Part shown: piece by piece, positions 40,900 to 47,240 of the stretch
Layout of the letters: every line of letters starts with the position of its first letter
How positions within the stretch are numbered: the first letter of the stretch is position 1
Assembly: GCF_904846695.1 (NCBI RefSeq)
Contig: NZ_CAJHBR010000021.1
Span: 1 to 47,240, forward strand
Reading direction: 5' to 3'
Origin: Psychrobacter urativorans
GTDB lineage: Bacteria > Pseudomonadota > Gammaproteobacteria > Pseudomonadales > Moraxellaceae
DNA length: 47,240 bases
Made by a program: the position numbers and the translations under genes
The notes under the pieces: model-generated
The model's input: the letters and a program-made list of their open reading frames with translations, nothing else
Database searches by the model: none
What the model was told of the DNA's origin: nothing

Positions 40900-42945
40900 T
40901 TAACGCATCAAAAGCTCATTAACTCGTTTAAGATAAGCGGCTGGATCTTCTAACTGTCCACCATCAGCCAATAACGCTTGATCAAAGATCACTTGCGCTA
41001 GCTTATCAAAGTCAGCATCAACGTGCTCGCTAGACTCAAGCTTTTTGATCAATGGATGATCAGGATTGACTTCAAGCGTCGGCTTGCTCTCTGGCACTTC
41101 TTGACCCATTTGCTTGAGCATCTGAATCATCTGCGGTGACAGCTCGCCTTCACCTACTACTAAACAGGCTGGACTATCTACTAAGCGAGTAGAAACTTTA
41201 ACGTCTTTAGCACGTTCGCCTAGCGCTTTTTTTAACTTATCGATAACCGGTTTTAGAGTCTCTTGTGCCTTTTGCGCTTCAGCCTTTTCTTCTTCATCTT
41301 GCAGATCGCCTAAATCAACCGCCCCTTTGGCGATATTTTGTAGCGGCGTCTCATCAAATGAGGTCAAGAAGTTCATTGCCCACTCATCAACCCGACTAGT
41401 CATCAAAATAACTTCGATGTTTTTCTTTTTAAACAGCTCAAGTTGCGGGCTATTTTTAGCCGCTGCTAGACTATCAGCCGTTATATAATAAATGGCTTTT
41501 TGACCCTCTTTCATTCGGCCTTTGTAGTCTTCAAAGCTAGTGGTTACGCTGTCTTGAGTACTAGTTGAATAACGGAGCAACTTGGCAATGCGTTCTTGAT
41601 TGCCCATGTCCTCGCCAAGACCTTCTTTGATAACGTCACCGAACTCAGTATAGAACTGGGCGAACTTCTCTTGCTTTTCGCTGTCTTCGCTATTGGCCAA
41701 ACTTGCCAACGTAGTCAGGATACGACGCGCGTTACCATCACGGATTGACTTCACATCGCGTGACTCTTGTAGTAATTCACGGCTGACGTTCAGCGGCAAA
41801 TCTGCTGAATCAATTACCCCTTTTACAAAGCGCAGATACATCGGTAGTAGCTGTTCGGCATCATCCATAATAAACACGCGCTTCACATACAGCTTAAGAC
41901 CATGCTGCTGCTCACGAGTATATAAATCTACTGGTGCGGTCTTAGGAATATATAACAGCTGAGTATACTGGACACGGCCTTCAACACGGTTATGAGTCCA
42001 AGTTAATGGCGCATCCATGTCATAAGTGATGTTTTTATAGAAGTCGACATACTCTTCATCTTCGATTTCTGCTGCTGAGCGAGTCCATAAAGCGCTGGCT
42101 TTGTTGATAGTTTCCCAATCATCAGTAAGTACCATCTCGCCACCAGCTGGGGTGTCACTGTCCTCTTCGCTATCGACTACATCTTCTTGCCAAACTTCTT
42201 TGCGCATCTGAATTGGTAGACTGATATGATCAGAGTACTTATTGACCAAACTCTTAATTTTGCTACGGTCTAAATAACTGTCTTCACCTTCAGAATACTC
42301 TGGTTTGAGATGCAAAGTAATAGTAGTACCGCGGGTCGCTTTGTTGATAGGCTCAACAGTGAACATGCCCGTACCATCAGATATCCAGCGTACGCCTTTG
42401 TCAGCAGAATCGCCCGCTTTGCGTGATTCAACACTGATAGTATCAGCGACGATAAAACCTGAATAAAAGCCAACCCCAAACTGACCAATCAACTGGCCTT
42501 CTTGTTTTTGTGATTCAGACAGTTTGTCTAAAAACGCTTTAGTACCTGATTTAGCAATAGTTCCTAAATTCTCAATAGCGTCAGCTTCATTCATACCAAT
42601 ACCGTTATCGATAAGGGTAATAGTCTTCGCCTCTTCATCGATCGCAATACGAATACGCAAATCACCATCATCTTCATACAGACTATCATCGTTAGTAGCT
42701 TCAAAACGCAATTTATCACAAGCGTCAGAGGCGTTAGAGACCAGCTCACGGACGAAGATATCGGCATTAGAATACAGAGAATGAGTGACTAAATGTAGTA
42801 ATTGTGCCACTTCAGCTTCAAAGCTATGTTTTTTTAATTCTGGGCTCTGACTGGTGGTATTTGCCTGATCAGTGCTCGCTTGATCAGTGCTTTGGCTATC
42901 CATTTCTTTTCCATCCATATTTTGGTTATCAGCTTGTTCACTCAT
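40900..42945 (-). CDS. htpG: Molecular chaperone HtpG (Hsp90)
   Basis: HtpG is the ATP-driven bacterial Hsp90. At 681 residues it exceeds E. coli HtpG (624). The GHKL ATPase site is complete: [17 protein letters not shown] and [11 protein letters not shown] in the N-terminal domain, with the middle-domain Arg in [10 protein letters not shown]. The extra length is mainly an acidic, Gln/Ser/Thr-rich start of about 38 residues before the conserved [21 protein letters not shown] stands six bases before the ATG, so this long start is well supported. The extension contains a 15-bp in-frame tandem repeat (STDQA twice). Its own terminator lies at 40792-40820. Confidence 0.97.
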   Translation of the reverse strand: MSEQADNQNMDGKEMDSQSTDQASTDQANTTSQSPELKKHSFEAEVAQLLHLVTHSLYSNADIFVRELVSNASDACDKLRFEATNDDSLYEDDGDLRIRIAIDEEAKTITLIDNGIGMNEADAIENLGTIAKSGTKAFLDKLSESQKQEGQLIGQFGVGFYSGFIVADTISVESRKAGDSADKGVRWISDGTGMFTVEPINKATRGTTITLHLKPEYSEGEDSYLDRSKIKSLVNKYSDHISLPIQMRKEVWQEDVVDSEEDSDTPAGGEMVLTDDWETINKASALWTRSAAEIEDEEYVDFYKNITYDMDAPLTWTHNRVEGRVQYTQLLYIPKTAPVDLYTREQQHGLKLYVKRVFIMDDAEQLLPMYLRFVKGVIDSADLPLNVSRELLQESRDVKSIRDGNARRILTTLASLANSEDSEKQEKFAQFYTEFGDVIKEGLGEDMGNQERIAKLLRYSTSTQDSVTTSFEDYKGRMKEGQKAIYYITADSLAAAKNSPQLELFKKKNIEVILMTSRVDEWAMNFLTSFDETPLQNIAKGAVDLGDLQDEEEKAEAQKAQETLKPVIDKLKKALGERAKDVKVSTRLVDSPACLVVGEGELSPQMIQMLKQMGQEVPESKPTLEVNPDHPLIKKLESSEHVDADFDKLAQVIFDQALLADGGQLEDPAAYLKRVNELLMR
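42863..42892. repeat. 15-bp in-frame duplication in the htpG N-terminal extension
   Basis: TGATCAGTGCT recurs with a period of 15 at 42866 and 42881. It codes for a doubled STDQA peptide on the minus strand. Confidence 0.8.
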
Positions 42946-43190
42946 AAAAACTCCTTTAATTTTGATTAGAACTTATTATTAAATTAAGCCCACTGCTAAT
43001 AATAGCTGAGCTTAACTTTAAATACCGCTAGACTGTTTATAAAGTAGGGGCACGGCAGAATATTTCAAGCCACGCCGCTCATTTAATAGGTTTTTTGCTG
43101 ATTTGTGGAGTTTTTACCCCTATCAAGCAGCTTTTATTTTTATTAAGCGGCTGGTATTGCCCTGCTTAGAATAAACGGCCTGCAGGCAAA

Positions 43191-44006
43191 TTAGACTGGT
43201 AACGGACGGATAGTGAGAATTTGTTCGCTACGGCCAAAGGGGCCATGAACATCATGAAGCACAGCACTAGTGATACCGATACCGTCAGTGCCGTACTGCT
43301 GCACGGCCTCAATACCTAGCCAGTGGCCTTTAGGCAGACGATGCATATGAATTTGTAAATCAGTATTAGGAAACATCCAGGCTGAGTCGTTCAATCCTAG
43401 ACCTGCTCTAGGCACTACTCCATTAGCAGTATCGACCATACCTAAAATATGCACTAAGTCAGAAGTCGTCACTCCCGCTATCATCTCTACATTATTGGTC
43501 ATCCATACCATGCCACGGCCCGGTCGACGCTCTGGCTCTGAAACTAAGCGCAAGGTTTTGATAAAGCCACCCGGCCATTTGTGCATCTCCTGCCACTCTG
43601 CTAGCTCATCAGGCTGATGCAACGCCTGCTGATCCTCAAGACCTGCAATACTACTAGTGTCTTGGGTTATCAGTCGCCAAGCACGCGCAATGATGCAATC
43701 GCGACCACGGCTGCTTAATACCGCTTCTATTAGCTCAATAGTCCTACCAGGACGAATACAGCGAGTAGTGATAGTCGAGTCATCTAAAGGGATTTGACCC
43801 AATATATCAAGGCTAATACGGGCAATACGCATATTAGCTTGGACGGCAAACTCACTAAGCTCATGGGTGAGCAATCCCGTTGCCGATGACATGTGCTGAT
43901 CGTCCGGATTCCAAGTACCTTGAGTATGCTCAGTAGGATGGTAGTGAGCTAGACTGCTGCCATCTGCTTGCCACTCACGATTAATAAAATGATAATACGC
44001 GCTCAT
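43191..44006 (-). CDS. TesB-like acyl-CoA thioesterase family protein
   Basis: A 271-residue protein with two hotdog-like halves (double-hotdog, TesB/4HBT_3 type). It includes an N-terminal TQGTWNPDDQHMSSATGLLTHELSE region, strand ARISLDILGQIPLDDSTITTRCIRPGRTIELIEAVL, a second half with GMVWMTNNVEMIAGVTTSDLVHILGMVDTANGVVPR, and a closing DLQIHMHRLPKGHWLGIEAVQQYGTDGIGI (typical of the family). It likely hydrolyses an acyl-CoA ester, but the substrate is not indicated. It lies downstream of the 81-residue membrane gene and ispH on the minus strand. Confidence 0.8.
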   Translation of the reverse strand: MSAYYHFINREWQADGSSLAHYHPTEHTQGTWNPDDQHMSSATGLLTHELSEFAVQANMRIARISLDILGQIPLDDSTITTRCIRPGRTIELIEAVLSSRGRDCIIARAWRLITQDTSSIAGLEDQQALHQPDELAEWQEMHKWPGGFIKTLRLVSEPERRPGRGMVWMTNNVEMIAGVTTSDLVHILGMVDTANGVVPRAGLGLNDSAWMFPNTDLQIHMHRLPKGHWLGIEAVQQYGTDGIGITSAVLHDVHGPFGRSEQILTIRPLPV

Positions 44007-44042
44007 AATAGGCCTATATTTTATTTTGTTTTATATTCAGTT

Positions 44043-44288
44043 TTACTCACTAAGCTGCTGTTTTCTTGACTTGAGAATGTCACGACTCTTAGCGATAAGA
44101 AATAATAAAAAGATCATAAGTACAATCAATACAGCAGAGAACACACTTTTTTCTCTGATAAAATATAAGCTATTTAGGCCTAATAAAAATAGCACTAGTA
44201 CAATAACCAATAAGTTTATTTTCAGTTGCTTGTTAATGTCATCAATACTAGCTTCTGCCAACACAAATTTAGATTTTCGCTTTTCCAT
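44043..44288 (-). CDS. Small two-TM membrane protein, unknown
   Basis: Taking the ATG at 44288 (preceded by AAAGAGA) gives 81 residues: a basic, polar start (MEKRKSKFVLAEASIDDINKQ), two adjacent hydrophobic segments (about 22-40 and 46-65), and a basic end (KSRDILKSRKQQLSE). An upstream ATG adds 12 less convincing residues. The region is more A+T-rich than its neighbours. A competing plus-strand frame covers the same bases; the minus frame is favoured by strand agreement with ispH and the thioesterase gene, and by its TM pattern. Function unknown. Confidence 0.5.
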   Translation of the reverse strand: MEKRKSKFVLAEASIDDINKQLKINLLVIVLVLFLLGLNSLYFIREKSVFSAVLIVLMIFLLFLIAKSRDILKSRKQQLSE

Positions 44289-44350
44289 ATTATTTTCTCT
44301 TTGACAGCCTATCTCAAAAAGCATTTATCTTACTTAGCTACTTGTTGCCC

Positions 44351-45307
44351 TTACTTACCGACTTCAGTTACCGGAATACGTAAAGCTTTAGGTAAGCTGA
44401 AAATCACATTTTCTTCTATACCTGCCAGCTCATGCGGTAGTTCACCACCCCAGTCCTGCAACTGTTGTAGTACCTCTTGAATCAATACCTCTGGGGCGGA
44501 AGCACCCGCTGTGACCCCAACTTTTTGAATGCCATCGAACCACTCAGACTTGATTTCATTAGCGTTATCGATCAGATAAGCTTTACAACCCATGCGTTCC
44601 GCTAGTTCACGCAGACGATTTGAGTTCGATGAATTCGGCGAGCCTACTACTAATACCACTTCACAGCGACTGGCTAAGTCTTTTACTGCATCTTGACGAT
44701 TTTGGGTGGCGTAGCAAATATCATCTTTGCGTGGGCCTTGGATATTAGGAAATTTATCACGTAGAGCATCAATGACACGAGCGGTGTCATCCATAGACAG
44801 AGTCGTTTGGGTGACAAAGGCTAAACGATCGGCATCTTGCACCATTAGTTTTTGTACATCGCTTTCGTTCTCGACTAAATGAATCTGTCCCCCATGACCA
44901 CGGTTAAAGCGCCCCATAGTACCTTCTACTTCAGGGTGTCCAGCATGACCAATCAGTACTGCATCCATGCCGTCCTGAGCGAACTTAGCCACTTCGATAT
45001 GTACTTTTGTTACTAGAGGACAAGTAGCATCGAATACAGTGAGATCACGGCGTTTAGCCTCATCCTCAACGGCTTTAGAGACCCCATGAGCTGAGAAAAT
45101 AACGATAGAACCATCAGGTACTTCATGCAGCTCTTCAACGAATACCGCACCACGATTGGCTAAGTCCGAAACGACAAACTTGTTATGGACCACTTCATGG
45201 CGCACATAAATGGGCGGCTCAAAACGTGTTAACGCTTGATTAACAATTGCAATAGCGCGATCAACACCAGCACAAAACCCACGTGGATTGGCAAGATAAA
45301 TTTGCAT
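44351..45307 (-). CDS. ispH: 4-hydroxy-3-methylbut-2-enyl diphosphate reductase
   Basis: IspH performs the last step of the MEP pathway, reducing HMBPP to isopentenyl and dimethylallyl diphosphate with a [4Fe-4S] cluster. The three cluster cysteines are Cys12 ([12 protein letters not shown]), Cys96 ([12 protein letters not shown]) and Cys198 ([14 protein letters not shown]). HPEVEGTMG carries the proton-donating Glu and His; [10 protein letters not shown] binds the diphosphate. At 318 residues it matches the E. coli enzyme (316). Divergent from gmk, with about 280 bases between. Confidence 0.97.
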   Translation of the reverse strand: MQIYLANPRGFCAGVDRAIAIVNQALTRFEPPIYVRHEVVHNKFVVSDLANRGAVFVEELHEVPDGSIVIFSAHGVSKAVEDEAKRRDLTVFDATCPLVTKVHIEVAKFAQDGMDAVLIGHAGHPEVEGTMGRFNRGHGGQIHLVENESDVQKLMVQDADRLAFVTQTTLSMDDTARVIDALRDKFPNIQGPRKDDICYATQNRQDAVKDLASRCEVVLVVGSPNSSNSNRLRELAERMGCKAYLIDNANEIKSEWFDGIQKVGVTAGASAPEVLIQEVLQQLQDWGGELPHELAGIEENVIFSLPKALRIPVTEVGK

Positions 45308-45586
45308 AAGGCGGCCTATCGTTAGATAATTTAGATAAAAAAGTAATGAATCAAAATAATGTCCCTACTTTAGCATAATTTACTTTTATTACCTTTTAAA
45401 ATACTATCGTCTCAGTCGTCTTTAAACGGTATTGAGCTAGCAATAGATTACCACCGAGCTACAACCATGTAATGAGTACTAAAGGCCACTTAGTTAACCG
45501 CATTATTACAACCCCCTTTCTAAGCCTAAGCTTGATTATTCATAATATTTATTATTCCCTATCTTCTACTACTAGGACACTTTTGT

Positions 45587-46243
45587 ATGACAGGTTCATT
45601 GTTTATTATTACTGCCGCTTCTGGCACTGGCAAGACCTCACTAGTCAAGCAGCTGTTAGCCACTACCAATGACTTAACAGTTAGTGTCTCACACACTACT
45701 CGTGCCCCGCGGCCAGGCGAGATTGATGGCCAACATTATCACTTTACTGACGTTGATACTTTTACTACTGCTATTGCTGAAAATAACTTTTTAGAGCACG
45801 CTGAAGTTTTTGGCAACTACTACGGCACCTCTGAGCAAAGCGTTCGCGCTCAGCTACAAGCAGGTGTTGACGTCATTTTGGAGATTGACTGGCAAGGGGC
45901 ATTACAAGTTAAAAAAGTATTCCCTGATGCCAGAATGATTTTTATTCTGCCACCGAGTCTTGCTACTTTGCGCCAACGTCTCTCCACTCGCGGCCAAGAC
46001 AGTATCGAAGTGATAGAACAACGCCTTAGCGGCGCAGTCACTGAGATGCAGCAGCATATCCATTTTGATTTTGTCATTATCAATGATAATTTTGAGGTGG
46101 CACTGACTGAACTCAAGGCTATAATTGTCGCCGACAGACAGACGCTCAAACGTCAACAGCGCCGTCATCAGCGTACTATTACTACTTTACTTGCTAATAG
46201 TACTGAAGATAGCTTGGACAGCGATGATGGAATGGCAAAATAG
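45587..46243 (+). CDS. gmk: Guanylate kinase
   Basis: Gmk phosphorylates GMP to GDP. The 218-residue protein has the P-loop AASGTGKTS (10-18), [21 protein letters not shown] (GMP-binding region), [32 protein letters not shown] and [14 protein letters not shown], all canonical. The ATG at 45587 fits the fold exactly. It is followed by rpoZ after about 200 bases, with an extended -10 promoter between, so rpoZ need not depend on gmk transcription. Confidence 0.97.
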   Translation: MTGSLFIITAASGTGKTSLVKQLLATTNDLTVSVSHTTRAPRPGEIDGQHYHFTDVDTFTTAIAENNFLEHAEVFGNYYGTSEQSVRAQLQAGVDVILEIDWQGALQVKKVFPDARMIFILPPSLATLRQRLSTRGQDSIEVIEQRLSGAVTEMQQHIHFDFVIINDNFEVALTELKAIIVADRQTLKRQQRRHQRTITTLLANSTEDSLDSDDGMAK

Positions 46244-46310
46244 CAATGACTGTCAGTTTAGCTTGCCATCAAATATTAACTAAAAAGCTATTACGTCCTT
46301 GAGTGAAAAA

Positions 46311-46319
46311 TGCTATAAT
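46311..46319 (+). promoter_or_regulatory. Extended -10 promoter for rpoZ
   Basis: TGC directly followed by TATAAT at 46314-46319 is an extended -10 element. It lies about 125 bases ahead of rpoZ in an A+T-rich leader. Confidence 0.6.
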
Positions 46320-46445
46320 GATTGGTTGTTTCAACTATAAATTTTTATATTTGTTTTTTTATAATTTAAACAAAATATTTATTACTACGTTTATCATAAA
46401 GCGTCAATCATTCAGCGCTGATAAAAAAACATGAGGTAGCTATCT

Positions 46446-46706
46446 ATGGCACGAGTAACGATTGAAGATTGTTTGGATAATGTTGATAACCGCTTTGAGT
46501 TGGTTTTAGTTGCTAGCAAACGCGCGCGTCAACTGGCTAAAGGTATTGCTGAGCCGATGGTTAGTGTTGATAATGACAAACCTACTGTATTAGCGCTACG
46601 CGAGATTGCTGCTGGTAAAATCACTCGTGATATTCTTAATCAGCCTGAGCATAATTTTGCAACTAGCTCTTTAGACTTAGCTTTGTCAGGTGATCATAGT
46701 TTCTAA
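46446..46706 (+). CDS. rpoZ: RNA polymerase omega subunit
   Basis: A small subunit (86 residues) that supports RNA polymerase assembly and, in E. coli, contributes to ppGpp binding. It begins [30 protein letters not shown], which is diagnostic, and contains [24 protein letters not shown] precedes the ATG. In E. coli spoT follows immediately; here the next gene-sized frame is absent, and a terminator is found 65 bases after the stop. Confidence 0.97.
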   Translation: MARVTIEDCLDNVDNRFELVLVASKRARQLAKGIAEPMVSVDNDKPTVLALREIAAGKITRDILNQPEHNFATSSLDLALSGDHSF

Positions 46707-46770
46707 GATTTAAAACTTGTTCAATAATAATGACTTGAACTACTTAGAGCTCATTATGAAGGTACCAATC

Positions 46771-46799
46771 AAAAACCACAGTCTAATACTGTGGTTTTT
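46771..46799. terminator. Terminator after rpoZ
   Basis: AAAAACCACAG and CTGTGGTTTTT form a perfect 11-bp stem over a seven-base loop, with A and T runs on both sides, so it works at least on the plus strand. Confidence 0.92.
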
Positions 46800-46981
46800 G
46801 CCGTTTATGTGTAGTTACTTGGTTTTTTGCTTACTGTGCTTAGTATATATTTAGCTTAAAGATGGTTATGGTTGCCTTTTAGTCGCTGTTAAACAACTAT
46901 ATGAGAAAAATAGCGAAAACCACTGTTCATGAGACGCTAAACAATACCTTGTAATTTTTATCAAGTCTCTAAGCTTAACAG

Positions 46982-47010
46982 TTGACATTTACTGTAATTT
47001 AATATTAATT
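46982..47010 (+). promoter_or_regulatory. Candidate promoter left of the IS boundary
   Basis: TTGACA at 46982-46987 is a perfect -35. A -10 could be TATTAA (47003-47008, spacer 15) or TTAATT (47005-47010, spacer 17). It reads toward the short frame at 47032 and the IS element. Confidence 0.45.
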
Positions 47011-47031
47011 AGAGGGTGATTATGGGTTCCG

Positions 47032-47082
47032 TATACCTACTTATTAAAACCATAATTGCCACGAAACTATAATCAACTCTGC
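47032..47082 (+). CDS. 16-codon open frame with good ribosome site (tentative)
   Basis: ATG GGT TCC GTA begins a peptide of 16 residues (MGSVYLLIKTIIATKL) ending at TAA 47082. AGAGGGTG stands six bases ahead, and a TTGACA box lies 45 bases upstream. It might be a leader peptide or the start of a gene broken upstream of the IS insertion. A chance frame cannot be excluded. Confidence 0.25.
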
Positions 47083-47103
47083 CCTTCCATTTTGATGTGA
47101 TAA

Positions 47104-47240
47104 ACCCTAACTAACCCCACTCTCAACTTGAAATAAGCAAATCAAACTGAAGAGGCGGATTACCAAGTTTTTTGTTGAGTACAAAGCACAGATTGTGTGA
47201 CAGGATTTTACGAATCAATCGATGAGACAAATGCCATAAA
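47104..47240 (-). mobile_element. Right-edge insertion sequence, IS982-like (partial)
   Basis: The sequence from ACCCTAACTAACCCCACTC (47104-47122) to the window edge reads, on the minus strand, as the end of a transposase followed by a terminal sequence beginning ACCC, as in IS982-family inverted repeats. The other end lies outside the window, so neither IR pairing nor target duplication can be checked. Confidence 0.5.
47123..47240 (-). CDS. Transposase C-terminus, IS982-like (partial, cut by window edge)
   Basis: On the minus strand 38 codons run from the right edge to TGA at 47125-47123. The translation contains HRLIRKILSHNLCF and LNKKLGNPPLQFDLLIS. The xRIxRKxLSHNLCxxLN...PPLQFDxL ending is the one I know from IS982-type DDE transposases. 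Only the tail is visible; the catalytic residues lie beyond the window. The gene may be intact outside. Confidence 0.6.
   Translation of the reverse strand, partial: LWHLSHRLIRKILSHNLCFVLNKKLGNPPLQFDLLISS

Larger units (their letters stand above)
46707..47103. other. Gap between rpoZ and the right IS element
   Basis: About 400 bases with a terminator (46771-46799), a consensus-like TTGACA box (46982-46987), an SD-like AGAGGG, and a 16-codon open frame at 47032-47082. No larger gene survives. The expected spoT reading frame is not visible. Confidence 0.5.

Noticed and set aside
44026..44304. Plus-strand 92-codon frame opposite the 81-residue membrane protein
   Set aside because: Low-complexity, no RBS; the minus-strand reading agrees with neighbouring gene direction and has a clear two-TM pattern.
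45472..45672. 66-codon frame overlapping the start of gmk
   Set aside because: It overlaps the P-loop region of gmk in another frame and has no recognisable features.

Overview
The window looks like a chromosomal segment of a gammaproteobacterium of the family Moraxellaceae, most probably Psychrobacter. This is inferred from A+T-rich DNA, protein style (MnmC, TruD, YpjD, RpoZ and L28/L33 variants) and gene order such as ypjD beside ffh and gmk-rpoZ. No phylogenetic computation was possible. Both ends run into insertion sequences: an IS110-like transposase C-terminus at the left edge and an IS982-like transposase C-terminus on the minus strand at the right edge.

Layout. 0.3-4.5 kb: glutathione reductase, then a minus-strand group of two paralogous small lipoproteins around a secreted XAC2610-like protein, and a 70-residue membrane protein. 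4.6-9.2 kb: three minus-strand genes (an atypical old-yellow-enzyme/FAD/Fe-S oxidoreductase, a GNAT acetyltransferase, a Rieske-FAD oxidoreductase). 9.5-17.4 kb: truD, a membrane diguanylate cyclase with an insertion in its GGDEF domain, the PHP nuclease rnm, then yciB-yciI-coiled-coil membrane protein-mnmC. 17.5-24.0 kb: a minus-strand housekeeping block (DUF4112, ubiA, a small membrane protein, rsmJ, uppP, tsaB, ffh), with ypjD divergent from ffh. 25.6-31.7 kb: a complete urease operon ureDABCEFG plus a HupE/UreJ nickel permease, ending in a clear terminator. 31.8-34.1 kb: a large Ig-like (Big-1 type) lipoprotein. 34.6-35.0 kb: rpmB-rpmG ending in a perfect 48-bp palindromic terminator. 35.1-45.3 kb: a minus-strand run of small unknown proteins, rpe, a TIGR03643 protein, fghA, a six-TM legumain-like (C13) protease, htpG, a TesB-like thioesterase, a small membrane protein and ispH. 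45.6-46.7 kb: gmk and rpoZ on the plus strand.

How the genes work together. The urease block is a full nickel-enzyme unit: structural subunits A, B and C, metallochaperones D, E, F and G, and a Ni permease. Several genes serve translation and tRNA/rRNA modification (truD, mnmC, rsmJ, tsaB, rpmB, rpmG, ffh). Others serve envelope and isoprenoid metabolism (uppP, ispH, ubiA, yciB) and redox or formaldehyde detoxification (gor, fghA).

The most distinctive DNA-level signal is a recurrent set of short (10-20 bp) tandem duplications. Many lie at or just beyond stop codons, and others are in-frame 15-bp units inside non-conserved protein extensions. I saw no CRISPR array, tRNA, rRNA or recognisable defence island. 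No wholly new multigene system is demonstrable. The best candidates for novelty are the C13 membrane protease, the lipoprotein/XAC2610 cluster, the tandem-repeat phenomenon and several leader or operator palindromes.
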